38,229 nt of DNA from positions 1 to 38,229 of the forward strand of contig DSEL01000154.1 of assembly GCA_011056645.1 (NCBI GenBank). Direction: 5' to 3'. The DNA comes from Candidatus Atribacteria bacterium. GTDB lineage: Bacteria; Atribacterota; Phoenicimicrobiia; Phoenicimicrobiales; Phoenicimicrobiaceae. Both the position numbers and the translations under genes were made by a program. Shown piece by piece: positions 18,777 to 26,735 of this stretch (position 1 is its first letter; each line of letters begins with the position of its first letter). Under the pieces are notes generated by a model. The model was given only the letters and a program-made list of their open reading frames with translations. It was not told the DNA's origin and did no database searches.

Positions 18777-19712
18777 ATGTTGAAAAATCCTGTTATAAGC
18801 ATCATTATTCCCACCTATAATCGAGCACATCTAATAGATAAAGCTATTAAAAGCGTATTGAATCAAACTTATCAAAATTATGAAATTATGATCGTTGATG
18901 ATGGCTCGACGGATAATACCAAAGAAGTAGTAAAAGGTTTTGCAGATTCAAGAATCAATTATTTTTTTCACACTAATAATCTGGGCGTATCAGCAGCTCG
19001 TAATACCGGGATAAAAGCTTCACGGGGAGAATATATTGCTTTTCTTGACTCTGATGATGAGTGGCTTCCGGAAAAACTGAATAGGCAGATAAAAATTTTT
19101 AAAAGTGAATCTTCGGTAGTTGGAGTTGTCTATACCGGAATTTATTATAGTGATGAAAAGGGAAAAAAAGTAAAGAAAGTGTATATGCCCGGAAATGAAG
19201 GTTATATCTATGAGCATTTATTGAAAAGAGAAACTGAAATTTATATCTCTACTGTACTGTTAAAAAATGAATGTTTTACCAAAGCTGGATTATTTGATGC
19301 GGATTTGTTTATAGGAGAAGATTATGATATGTGGTTGAGGATTGCAAAATATTATAAATTTAGAGCCGTTAAAGAACTTTTAGTAGTAGGCTTGATTCAT
19401 GATAGTCAAACCTCCGCTAATTCGGAAGTTATGATTGAAGGAGTAAAAAAATTTCAGAAGAAATACAGTAAAGAACTTAGAACAAGACCATATAGTAATA
19501 GCACGTTTTATTTTTATTTGGGAAATAAGTTTTGCCATTTAAGAAAAATAAGAGAAGGCCAAAAGTATTTTATAAAGGCAGTTTTAACTTATCCATTTTG
19601 CCCTAAATATTATATTTATTTACTTTGTTCCATTTTTGGGTCGAGGGGGTATATGCATATTTCTCATATCAGAAGATATTTTATGAATATGAGAAAAGTA
19701 GATGATGATTAA
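18777..19712 (+). CDS. Glycosyltransferase family 2
   Basis: This is a full-length 311-aa GT-A enzyme. Motifs are IIPTYNRAHLIDKAI, VDDGSTDNT, SAARNTGIKASRGEYIAF, the metal-binding DSDDEWLPEKL, and GEDYDMWLRIAKYY in the acceptor region. It is a clear paralogue of the truncated gene at 1-906, with motif spacing conserved throughout and similar DNA near the start (shared blocks such as attgaatcaaac). AAGAAAGGA gives a good ribosome site. Its stop overlaps the start of the next membrane protein by 11 bases. The transferred sugar is unknown. Confidence 0.95.
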   Translation: MLKNPVISIIIPTYNRAHLIDKAIKSVLNQTYQNYEIMIVDDGSTDNTKEVVKGFADSRINYFFHTNNLGVSAARNTGIKASRGEYIAFLDSDDEWLPEKLNRQIKIFKSESSVVGVVYTGIYYSDEKGKKVKKVYMPGNEGYIYEHLLKRETEIYISTVLLKNECFTKAGLFDADLFIGEDYDMWLRIAKYYKFRAVKELLVVGLIHDSQTSANSEVMIEGVKKFQKKYSKELRTRPYSNSTFYFYLGNKFCHLRKIREGQKYFIKAVLTYPFCPKYYIYLLCSIFGSRGYMHISHIRRYFMNMRKVDDD

Positions 19713-21012
19713 AATAATCCTAAAAGATTGGCCGGGTTGGCTGGTAATTCTTTTAACATTTTTTATATTATATAAATATGGACAAGTAAAGAAAGATAAA
19801 AAAATAACGCTTGCTATTGGTCTGGTTTTACTCTTGCATCATTTTATAGCAATAATTAATACTTATTTTTTTACTTTTCCGGGCGCAGAACCTGATCCGG
19901 TAAATTTTCAAGGTCTGGCTATAGAATGGGCAGAAGGTGGAAAATTATTATTTTCAGTCGGTACTCATTTTTACGCACAGATATTAGGGATTTTTTATAG
20001 AATTTTTGCGCCTTCCCAACTATTCGGGGGAGTACTATCAATTCTTGCTTTTCTCCTATCCTGTTTTGTATTAATAAAAATAATAGAATTATTGAGTATT
20101 TCTAAGTATGTAGTACCATTGTTGCTGATATATGGACTATTACCCACCAATCTCATATTCTGTTCTAAAATTTTACGCGAATCATACCAAATACTTTTTT
20201 TTATGCTTTCAGTTTATTGGGGACTACTATTCAACTTAAAATCTGCCAAGGGAGCCATGACATTTTGTGTAGTTTCAGCACTGATCATGGGTCTTTTTCA
20301 GAAGGCTTTAATTTTGTATGCATTATTCTTAGTACCGCTTCTTTTTCTTTGGTTCCCTCAAGAGATTTCCATTTCTCAAAACAATAAGCGGCGCTTTTCG
20401 AAGCGGAGATGGATTACGGTCAGTCTTTTGTTAATTCTGATAATTGGTGTGTTAATTATGGGAATTCAATTTAAAGTGGGTGGATTGGAAGCGGTGAAGG
20501 GTTTTTTATCGGGCGAATGGTTAAAATATGTAAAAGAATATAGAATAAGGGGAATAGAACAAAGTGCATCTTATGCGCGGGCAATGTACGACATAAGACT
20601 GGATACCTCTTCGGCAATCACCCTCATAAGGTCGATATGCTTAATCTTTATTTATTATCTCTTTGCTCCCTTTCCCTGGCAGTGTTCGAATTGGTTAGAT
20701 ATCTATGGTGCGGCCGAATCTTTACTCCGATTTCTATTGATAACCTTTAGTATTATTACCTGGTATCGAGCGAGTGGTGTGCAACGTCGTATTTGGGGAT
20801 TGCTTCTGGTAATTTATTTTTCTATGACCTTCCTTTGGGCAATGGGAACGGTCAATTATGGAACGAGTATCCGTCATCATGTATTAACCAATTGGATCAT
20901 TATTATCCTGGGCGGTCCTGGACTGCTAACTTTTATGACAAGACAATGTAAGGGAATGCTCCCGATTGGCAAACTGTTTAAAAAAGAGTATTTTCGGAGA
21001 ATTTTTTTATGA
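19702..21012 (+). CDS. Polytopic membrane protein, possible polymerase or GT-C glycosyltransferase
   Basis: This is a 436-aa protein with about 9-11 predicted membrane helices. I do not recognise a named family with certainty. Visible features are an early extracytoplasmic loop with FPGAEPDPVNFQGLA, a conserved-looking ILRESYQILFF motif in mid protein (similar in position to the LRD/E motif of GT-C-like surface-polymer proteins), a soluble loop with EYRIRGIEQSASYARAMY, and PFPWQCSNWLDIYGAAESLLRF near the C-terminus. Its position after a flippase and GT2, with overlap to both neighbours, fits a Wzy-like polymerase or a polyprenyl-sugar-dependent transferase. It overlaps the pseudogene downstream by an ATGA, so the lost gene was once co-translated with it. 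Confidence 0.75.
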   Translation: MMIKIILKDWPGWLVILLTFFILYKYGQVKKDKKITLAIGLVLLLHHFIAIINTYFFTFPGAEPDPVNFQGLAIEWAEGGKLLFSVGTHFYAQILGIFYRIFAPSQLFGGVLSILAFLLSCFVLIKIIELLSISKYVVPLLLIYGLLPTNLIFCSKILRESYQILFFMLSVYWGLLFNLKSAKGAMTFCVVSALIMGLFQKALILYALFLVPLLFLWFPQEISISQNNKRRFSKRRWITVSLLLILIIGVLIMGIQFKVGGLEAVKGFLSGEWLKYVKEYRIRGIEQSASYARAMYDIRLDTSSAITLIRSICLIFIYYLFAPFPWQCSNWLDIYGAAESLLRFLLITFSIITWYRASGVQRRIWGLLLVIYFSMTFLWAMGTVNYGTSIRHHVLTNWIIIILGGPGLLTFMTRQCKGMLPIGKLFKKEYFRRIFL

Positions 21013-21467
21013 ATATTTTATTTACTTCTGCCGGCACCAGAGGATATTTGGTGAGATATTTTAAAATGGCAATAAAAAATAAAGGGAAAATATTGGCCGC
21101 GGAATGCAGTAAATATGCTTAAAGAACGAAGTCAAGGGTGTTATTTCTCTTAACGATCTTGAATTATCAATTTTGGCGCAACATAAGAATTAATTTGTGG
21201 AAAAAGGGATTAAATTGATTGTTTCAGATCCGGATACAATAGAGGTCTGTTAAGATTATCCGATTCCCTTTATTGATAAAACCACTTTAATAATTCTAAT
21301 TTAGTACCAGTTTCCATCTATGCCAAAAAAGTGATTAGAATAAGATCAGGAGTAGCTGATAAGTAAGTAACGGTTTATGACGTCAAAATGATAGATTATA
21401 TTAGAAATTTAGCAGGAAAAATAGGACTTTATGGACCTGGAGACATAGATTTGATTAAACAACACAA
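21009..21467 (+). pseudogene. Decayed ATP-grasp domain protein
   Basis: The ATG overlaps the stop of the membrane protein. The first 37 codons read MNILFTSAGTRGYLVRYFK..., ending at a TAA at 21120. This is the N-terminus of ATP-grasp ligases related to carbamoyl-phosphate synthase. Other frames downstream continue the same family in order: VISLNDLELSILAQHK near 21130-21185, GIKLIVSDPDTIEVC near 21209-21250, then IRIRSGVADK near 21330 and DYIRNLAGKIGLYGPGDI near 21390-21450. Several stops and frame changes interrupt it, and the middle catalytic part is missing. It is therefore a dead gene that probably once ligated an amino acid or similar group to a sugar precursor. Confidence 0.82.
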
Positions 21468-21566
21468 TTGTATGACGAAAGATTAGAAGGGAATGAGAAA
21501 ATCCGAATTCCCTATATTGCCCCATATATAAATAAGATGAGTTGGTTTGTTTATATAGTCAGGTTA
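21468..21566 (+). pseudogene. Fragment of DegT/DnrJ/EryC1/StrS aminotransferase
   Basis: Thirty-three codons (LYDERLEGNEKIRIPY, then IAPYINKMSWFVYIVRL) match the C-terminal part of PLP-dependent sugar aminotransferases, where the pattern is YxxxL...I.LPY.PP....SWFVYVVR. Upstream in the same frame a TAA occurs at 21456-21458, and no further family sequence is visible. Downstream it runs without a stop into a piece of a different gene. It is a remnant left by deletion. If an intact copy once stood here, it would have made a 4-amino (or 3-amino) sugar. Confidence 0.72.
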
Positions 21567-21806
21567 AATCAGGAGATACAAGAATCTCTTGATCTGATAT
21601 CTATAAATCTTGTCTTAAAAGACCAAGAGAAACTAAAACTCATGGAAAATGATTTCAGAGAGATTACTGAAGTTATTAAAAAGGTCATGGGTGATGATAT
21701 CAAAATAAAATATAATATCGTAAATGAAATAAAATATCCCCCTTCCGGAAAATATATGTATACTTTTTCTAAGATAAAAAATGAGGGAAAGATCGAAACG
21801 AAATAA
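21567..21806 (+). pseudogene. C-terminal fragment of CapK/PaaK-like adenylate-forming enzyme
   Basis: Continuing the same open frame, about 79 codons (NQEIQESLDLISINLVLKD, ending at TFSKIKNEGKIETK) align along their length with the last 80 residues of the intact gene at 24137-25540. Shared features are the INLVLKD/VNLVLKD strand, KVMGDD/LAMGNE, IKYNIVNEIKYPPSGKY versus IKFNIVDEIKPSPSGKY, and the final TFS. Identity is moderate, so it is an old paralogue and not a recent duplication. The fused DegT-CapK frame of 112 codons is open and might still be translated, but it lacks both active sites. Confidence 0.78.
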
Positions 21807-21884
21807 ACCTTGGAACAATTAGTAGTTAAGGATTTTTATGGATTCTATAAAAAATCTACAATTATATATAAAAAGGTATACTCT

Positions 21885-22952
21885 ATGATGAAAAAGTTAA
21901 TGCTGATAGTGCCCTCCTTGGTAAAAGGAGGGGTAGAAAGAGTAGTAAGCAACCTAAGCAAAGGGTTAAGTAATTACTATCAAGTTTATGTTATTATATA
22001 TCATCAACCCATAGAATATGATATTGAAGGAGAGTTAATAAATTTAGAGACTCCTACAGGTTCTTATTACAAAAAAATAATAAACACTTTTTACCGAATT
22101 ATAAGATTAAAAAGATTAATAAAGAAGATCTCGCCAGATTTTATTGTGTCGTTTATGGGTAATTTACAACCTATTTTGACTTTGGCACCAATAATAGTAA
22201 GTGTTCGCAATAACCCAGATTTTTTCACCTGGCAGGAAAAATTATTCTTAATAACTATTTATAAACTTCCTAATGTAAAGAAGATAATAACCTGTTCAAT
22301 CGGAATAGAAAGGAAATTAAGTAATCATTACCACTTACAAAATGTAAAAAATATCTATAATCCGATAAATTTTAAATTAATTGGTGATAAATTATTATCA
22401 CAAAAGCCCCTTAAATTTGAATATATCTTAGCAGCAGGTAGACTGCATCGACAAAAAGGTTTTGATATTCTGATCAATTCTTTTGCCAGATCGTCTTTTA
22501 AGAATTTGATTAAGTTAGTAATTTTAGGTGAAGGGGAAGAAAGAAAAAATTTGGAGGAATTAATCTTAAAATTGGATTTAAAAAACCAGGTTTTGTTATT
22601 AGGAGCGGTCGATAATCCCTTTATTTATATGAAACATGCCAAATTTTTCATTTTTTCCTCAAGGTATGAGGGTTTTGGAAATATTTTATTAGAAGTACTG
22701 GCTTGCGAAACACCAGTAGTGGCTACAGATTGTGAAACCGGAACGTCTGAAATTATAGAAGATAGAAAAAATGGCCTTCTCGTTCCACCTAAAGATGAAA
22801 ATGCTTTACAGTCTGTGATGGAAGAGTTATTTTATGATCAAAAATTATATGAAAGATTAAAGGCAAATACACGAAAAAGTGTGGAAAAATATAGGATGGA
22901 AAACATAATGCAAGATTGGATAAGTTTATTTAAAGAGGTATATCATTCCTAA
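21885..22952 (+). CDS. Glycosyltransferase family 4 (GT-B)
   Basis: The frame is open from a TTG at 21810, but the 25 residues before 21885 are unlike the family. The ATG at 21885 (MMKKLMLIVPSLVKGGVERV) starts at the normal first strand, and AAAAGG lies 8 bases upstream. The 355-aa product has the SLVKGGVERVVSNLSKGL glycine loop, IVSFMGN, the donor-domain start AAGRLHRQKGFDIL, VILGEGEERKNLEEL, the E-x7-E motif EGFGNILLE, and ACETPVVATDCETGTSEII. This pattern belongs to the WabH/PglJ-like branch, which often transfers GalNAc, GlcNAc or a uronic acid. It is the first intact gene after the graveyard. Confidence 0.92.
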   Translation: MMKKLMLIVPSLVKGGVERVVSNLSKGLSNYYQVYVIIYHQPIEYDIEGELINLETPTGSYYKKIINTFYRIIRLKRLIKKISPDFIVSFMGNLQPILTLAPIIVSVRNNPDFFTWQEKLFLITIYKLPNVKKIITCSIGIERKLSNHYHLQNVKNIYNPINFKLIGDKLLSQKPLKFEYILAAGRLHRQKGFDILINSFARSSFKNLIKLVILGEGEERKNLEELILKLDLKNQVLLLGAVDNPFIYMKHAKFFIFSSRYEGFGNILLEVLACETPVVATDCETGTSEIIEDRKNGLLVPPKDENALQSVMEELFYDQKLYERLKANTRKSVEKYRMENIMQDWISLFKEVYHS

Positions 22953-22994
22953 AAAATCAGAACCATTGCTATATAGAATCATAGGTTAAAAAAT

Positions 22995-24107
22995 ATGATG
23001 AAAAAATATCCCTTAAGAAAATTAATAATTAAGCCAACATTTGCTTGTAATGCAAACTGTAAGAATTGTATTTATCGCCGTGAATTATATAATAAGTTAA
23101 GAAAAGAAGACCTTTTAACTTTTGATGATTGGAAAAGAATTCTTAAAGAGGCATATCAATTAGGAGTAAAATTATTTATTATTAGCGGTGGCGAACCGAC
23201 CTTATATCCGAGATTAGCTGAATTAATAGAAATTGGTAGAAACTACGGTTGGGTAGTTAAATTAAATTCCAATGGTTCTATGATTACTCCCGAGTATGCG
23301 GAGACTCTTATTAAAGCTGGATTAAATTTTATCACTATTTCCTTGTATGCTCCCTCTCCAGATATTAATAGACAGATGAGAGGAGCAAATAAATTATGGA
23401 TGAAAACTACCTCATCGATTAGAATATTTTCTCAACTTGAAAAAAAATATCCTTATTTTAGAGTAAACACTCAGTCGATATTGGTTAGAGAAAATTTTCG
23501 CTCATTTACCGAATTGCTTAAACTGCATTATGAACTGGGTTCAAATCGGATGACCGTGTCTTACTTAGAAGGTGATTTTGAAAAGAAAAACTTATTAACC
23601 GAAGAGGAGATTCTTTATTTCAATAAAAATATTATTCCCCAAGCGTTAGATTTCTGTAAAAATTTAGATAGAGATGTACGAGGAGTGGCCATACGGAATT
23701 TGCAAGGATTATTTTCCCAAGGAATTATCTCTCTTTCTAATTGGGCAAAAGGAGTATATCAACCCAAAAGTGGTCATCGCAGATCTTGCCAGAGTGCCCA
23801 GGGACTTGCCTTCATTCTGGCAAATGGTGATGTGCATCCCTGCCATATAGTAGAATATACCCACGAACCTGTAATGGGGAATTTACTTAAGAATACTTTA
23901 ACTGAATTATGGTACAGTAATCAATGGATGAATTTTAGAAAGGAACTATTAGATCAATGTGAATTATGCCCGGTTAATTTACATGCTACCATTCCTTTAC
24001 GTTTTGATAAGTCAAAGCCTTTACGTAATTTTTATGAATCAAAAATAAAGAATAGAAAAATATTTCAGGGTATTGAATCTTTAGCACGAATTTATAAAAA
24101 GTTATAG
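22995..24107 (+). CDS. Radical SAM protein with SPASM-type C-terminus
   Basis: This 370-aa enzyme has the radical SAM iron-sulfur motif C-x3-C-x2-C at Cys18, Cys22 and Cys25, SGGEPT at residues 64-69 for SAM binding, and LNSNGS in the next strand. The C-terminal region has Cys265 (RRSCQSAQG), a NGDVHPC motif with Cys283, then Cys322 and Cys325 in DQCELCPVN. This is the layout of SPASM or twitch auxiliary clusters. Family members perform peptide or small-molecule radical chemistry. No precursor peptide was found beside it, and the neighbours are glycosyltransferases and a CapK-like ligase, so a sugar or glycan substituent is the more likely substrate. That is inference. ATGs at 22995 and 22998 are equivalent, and the ribosome site is weak. 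Confidence 0.88.
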   Translation: MMKKYPLRKLIIKPTFACNANCKNCIYRRELYNKLRKEDLLTFDDWKRILKEAYQLGVKLFIISGGEPTLYPRLAELIEIGRNYGWVVKLNSNGSMITPEYAETLIKAGLNFITISLYAPSPDINRQMRGANKLWMKTTSSIRIFSQLEKKYPYFRVNTQSILVRENFRSFTELLKLHYELGSNRMTVSYLEGDFEKKNLLTEEEILYFNKNIIPQALDFCKNLDRDVRGVAIRNLQGLFSQGIISLSNWAKGVYQPKSGHRRSCQSAQGLAFILANGDVHPCHIVEYTHEPVMGNLLKNTLTELWYSNQWMNFRKELLDQCELCPVNLHATIPLRFDKSKPLRNFYESKIKNRKIFQGIESLARIYKKL

Positions 24108-24136
24108 GATAATCAAAAATAAGAGAGGATTAATTA

Positions 24137-25540
24137 GTGGCTTTTAACAGAGTAGATATCGAAACAAAATTCCGAAGGAATATTTTACTTCCCATTTACT
24201 GGAAATATATTAAACATTGGAGAGTATTAGAATATTATAAGAAATTAAAAGAATATCAATGGAAAACTATAGAGGAGAATCGTAATCTTCAGAGGAAAAA
24301 ACTCTTTGAACTAGTTAAATATGCCGGTCAGAATATCCCTTATTATAAGCAGATTATCCAAAAAAATAATATTCGATTTTCAGAGGATACGATATTTGAG
24401 GACATTAAGAAATTTCCTATTTTAACTAAAGATATTATCAGAAAAAATTTTGACCAACTGTATAAATTTAAAGATAATACTTATTATCGAAATACTACCA
24501 GTGGATCAACCGGAGAACCGGCAATATTCTATCAAGATAGGCATTGCTTGGAATGGCAAATAGCCACTAAATTATTATTTGATGAATGGGCAGGGAGAAA
24601 GGTTGGTGAACCTATAGTAAAATTGTGGGGAGCAATAGACGATATTCTAAAAGGCAGCAGGGGGATAAGAGGATATCTCAAGCAGCAGCTTTATGGGGTA
24701 ACCACTTTAAACTCTTATATGATGACCGAGAAAAATTTGTACGATTACGTGCAGAGGATTAATAAGATAAAACCTCGCTTAATACTTGCCTATTCAAATA
24801 GTATTGATGAATTATGCCGTTTTATTCAAGAACAAGATCTATCAGTATATTTCCCTAAAGCTATTATGACTTCGGCCGGTGTTTTATTTCCTGAATTTAG
24901 AAAGAGGATCGAAGAAGTATTTCATGCCCTAGTATTTGATTGTTATGGTTCAAGAGAAGTAGGTGATATTGCCTGCAATTGCGAAAAAACCGATGAGCTG
25001 CACCTAATTCCCCAAATACATTATTTGGAAATTTTGAATGATAGTGGGAAGGAAGCAAATCAGGGGGAATCAGGCGAAATAATTATAACTTTGCTTACCA
25101 ATTATACCATGCCTTTGATCAGGTATAACATTGAAGACCGGGGTGTTTTTTCGAAAGCTAAGTGCAGTTGTGGAAGGGAATTTCCTTTTTTAAAAAAAGT
25201 AGAAGGTCGTATACGCAATATATTTAGAAATAAAAAAGGAGATATTATTGATGGCGGCTTTTTTATTGAACTATTTTATTTCCGTGATTATTTAAAAAAG
25301 GTGCAGGTAATTCAGAAAGATTATGATTTTATTGTGGTTAACTTGGTTCTAAAAGATCATCAAAAAATAAAAGTTGCCAATACAGATTTTAAAGAAATTG
25401 ATAAAAAGATTAAGTTAGCCATGGGTAATGAAACAGAGATTAAATTTAATATCGTTGATGAAATAAAGCCCAGTCCTTCCGGGAAATACTTACGAACATT
25501 CTCACAAATAGACCCCCAAGATAAGAACTTCAGAGAATAA
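24137..25540 (+). CDS. CapK/phenylacetate-CoA ligase-like adenylate-forming enzyme
   Basis: This 467-aa protein belongs to the PaaK/CapK branch of AMP-forming enzymes. The nucleotide loop TTSGSTGEP lies near residue 120. It is followed by a conserved FDCYGSREVGDIACNC, a likely metal-binding cluster around AKCSCGREFPFL, GRIRNIFRNKKGD, and the C-terminal lid with PSPSGKYLRTFS. Family members in capsule loci are thought to activate acyl or aryl acids for attachment to sugars, but their reactions are mostly undetermined. The GTG start is supported by AGAGAGGA 7-8 bases upstream. It is 29 bases after the radical SAM gene, suggesting a joint function. A truncated relative lies at 21567-21806. Confidence 0.88.
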   Translation: MAFNRVDIETKFRRNILLPIYWKYIKHWRVLEYYKKLKEYQWKTIEENRNLQRKKLFELVKYAGQNIPYYKQIIQKNNIRFSEDTIFEDIKKFPILTKDIIRKNFDQLYKFKDNTYYRNTTSGSTGEPAIFYQDRHCLEWQIATKLLFDEWAGRKVGEPIVKLWGAIDDILKGSRGIRGYLKQQLYGVTTLNSYMMTEKNLYDYVQRINKIKPRLILAYSNSIDELCRFIQEQDLSVYFPKAIMTSAGVLFPEFRKRIEEVFHALVFDCYGSREVGDIACNCEKTDELHLIPQIHYLEILNDSGKEANQGESGEIIITLLTNYTMPLIRYNIEDRGVFSKAKCSCGREFPFLKKVEGRIRNIFRNKKGDIIDGGFFIELFYFRDYLKKVQVIQKDYDFIVVNLVLKDHQKIKVANTDFKEIDKKIKLAMGNETEIKFNIVDEIKPSPSGKYLRTFSQIDPQDKNFRE

Positions 25541-25598
25541 AATCGTATGATCCAGAAAAATAAAAAGTAGATTTTTCGAGAGGTTAAAAATAACTAAT

Positions 25599-26714
25599 TT
25601 GATTAAGCAAAGAAAAGTATTGCAAGTTATTAATTCTTTACATGCCGGAGGAGCAGAAGTTCTTCTGAAGAATTTTACTTTACAAGCGAAAAAATCTTGC
25701 AGAAAAAATAATGATTGTCCTGTGGAAATAGAAATAGCCATCTTATATTCCGAAGATATATTTAAAGATGATTTTAAAAAAGCGGGCATTGTTGTTTGGG
25801 AATTAGGTCTAAAGTTTAAATATGATCTAAGAGGAGTAATAAAGCTTATATCCCTCATTAAAAGAGGGAAATATAATATAGTACATGTACATTTATTTCC
25901 TGCTAACCTTTTTGGATCATTAGCTTCTTTATTTTTATCCAAAAATATCAAATTTATTTTTAGTGAACATAATGTCTATAACCGAAGACGTTCATTTAAG
26001 TTATTTAAAATTATAGACAGGTTTATCTATAGCGGTTATTATAGAATAATTTGTGTAAGTAAACAGGTGCGGATTGCTTTAATCGAATGGCTTCCTAATC
26101 TTAAGAAGAAAAGCATGGTTATTCCTAATGCCGTACCCATACCTGATTTATCTAATTGGCCGTCTATAAAAAAATATGATATTCTTTTTGTGGGAAGGTT
26201 AACCAAGGCTAAGGGAGTAGATATTTTGTTTAGAGCAATAAAAATATTGAAAGAAAAGTATCAGATGGGGATAAAAGCCGCCATTGCAGGAGAAGGATAT
26301 TTACAGGAAGAACTAAAAGGGTTAGTTAAAGAACTGGGGATAAGTAATGAAGTCGAATTTTTAGGTGTCAGAAGGGATATTGAAAAAATATTGAGCTCTA
26401 CCCAAGTATTTGTATTGCCTTCTCGCTGGGAAGGTTTACCTCTTACTGTTCTGGAAGCTATGGGTAGTGGAGTAAGTATAATTGCTACTAAAGTAGGAGG
26501 TATTACGGAAGTTATTGAAAACGGGCAAGAGGGACTCTTGGTCCCGCCTGATGACCCGGGAGCGCTTGCTGAGGCTATCATTAACCTGCTTAAAAATAGG
26601 GAGTTAAGAATAAAACTAAGTTTCAATGCTTATCGAAAAGTAAAAGGAAAATATTCCATAGAAGTGCATACCAAAAACATGTTAGAATTTTATAAATCAT
26701 TGATTACCGATTAA
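25599..26714 (+). CDS. Glycosyltransferase family 4 (GT-B)
   Basis: This is a 371-aa retaining glycosyltransferase. Features are VLQVINSLHAGGAEVLLKN, VHVHLFPANLFGSL, SEHNVYNRRRSF, the donor domain FVGRLTKAKGVDIL, IAGEGYLQEELKGL, EFLGVRRDIEKIL, the E-x7-E motif EGLPLTVLE, and MGSGVSIIATKVGGITEVI. The start is a TTG, with GAGAGG 15 bases upstream. No ATG fits the family N-terminus better, so the start is moderately uncertain. The next gene is 21 bases downstream and of the same family. The donor is unknown. Confidence 0.92.
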   Translation: MIKQRKVLQVINSLHAGGAEVLLKNFTLQAKKSCRKNNDCPVEIEIAILYSEDIFKDDFKKAGIVVWELGLKFKYDLRGVIKLISLIKRGKYNIVHVHLFPANLFGSLASLFLSKNIKFIFSEHNVYNRRRSFKLFKIIDRFIYSGYYRIICVSKQVRIALIEWLPNLKKKSMVIPNAVPIPDLSNWPSIKKYDILFVGRLTKAKGVDILFRAIKILKEKYQMGIKAAIAGEGYLQEELKGLVKELGISNEVEFLGVRRDIEKILSSTQVFVLPSRWEGLPLTVLEAMGSGVSIIATKVGGITEVIENGQEGLLVPPDDPGALAEAIINLLKNRELRIKLSFNAYRKVKGKYSIEVHTKNMLEFYKSLITD

Positions 26715-26735
26715 GAATAAGGAGCAAATATCGAA

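Noticed and set aside
22700-24136. Possible short peptide precursor for the radical SAM protein
   Set aside because: The flanks (22953-22994 and 24108-24136) are too short for a convincing precursor gene with leader, and no Cys- or Gly-rich small frame is visible.
25502-25951. - strand open frame of 149 codons across the CapK/GT4 junction
   Set aside because: It overlaps two well-supported + strand genes, and its translation is low in recognisable structure and has no ribosome site.
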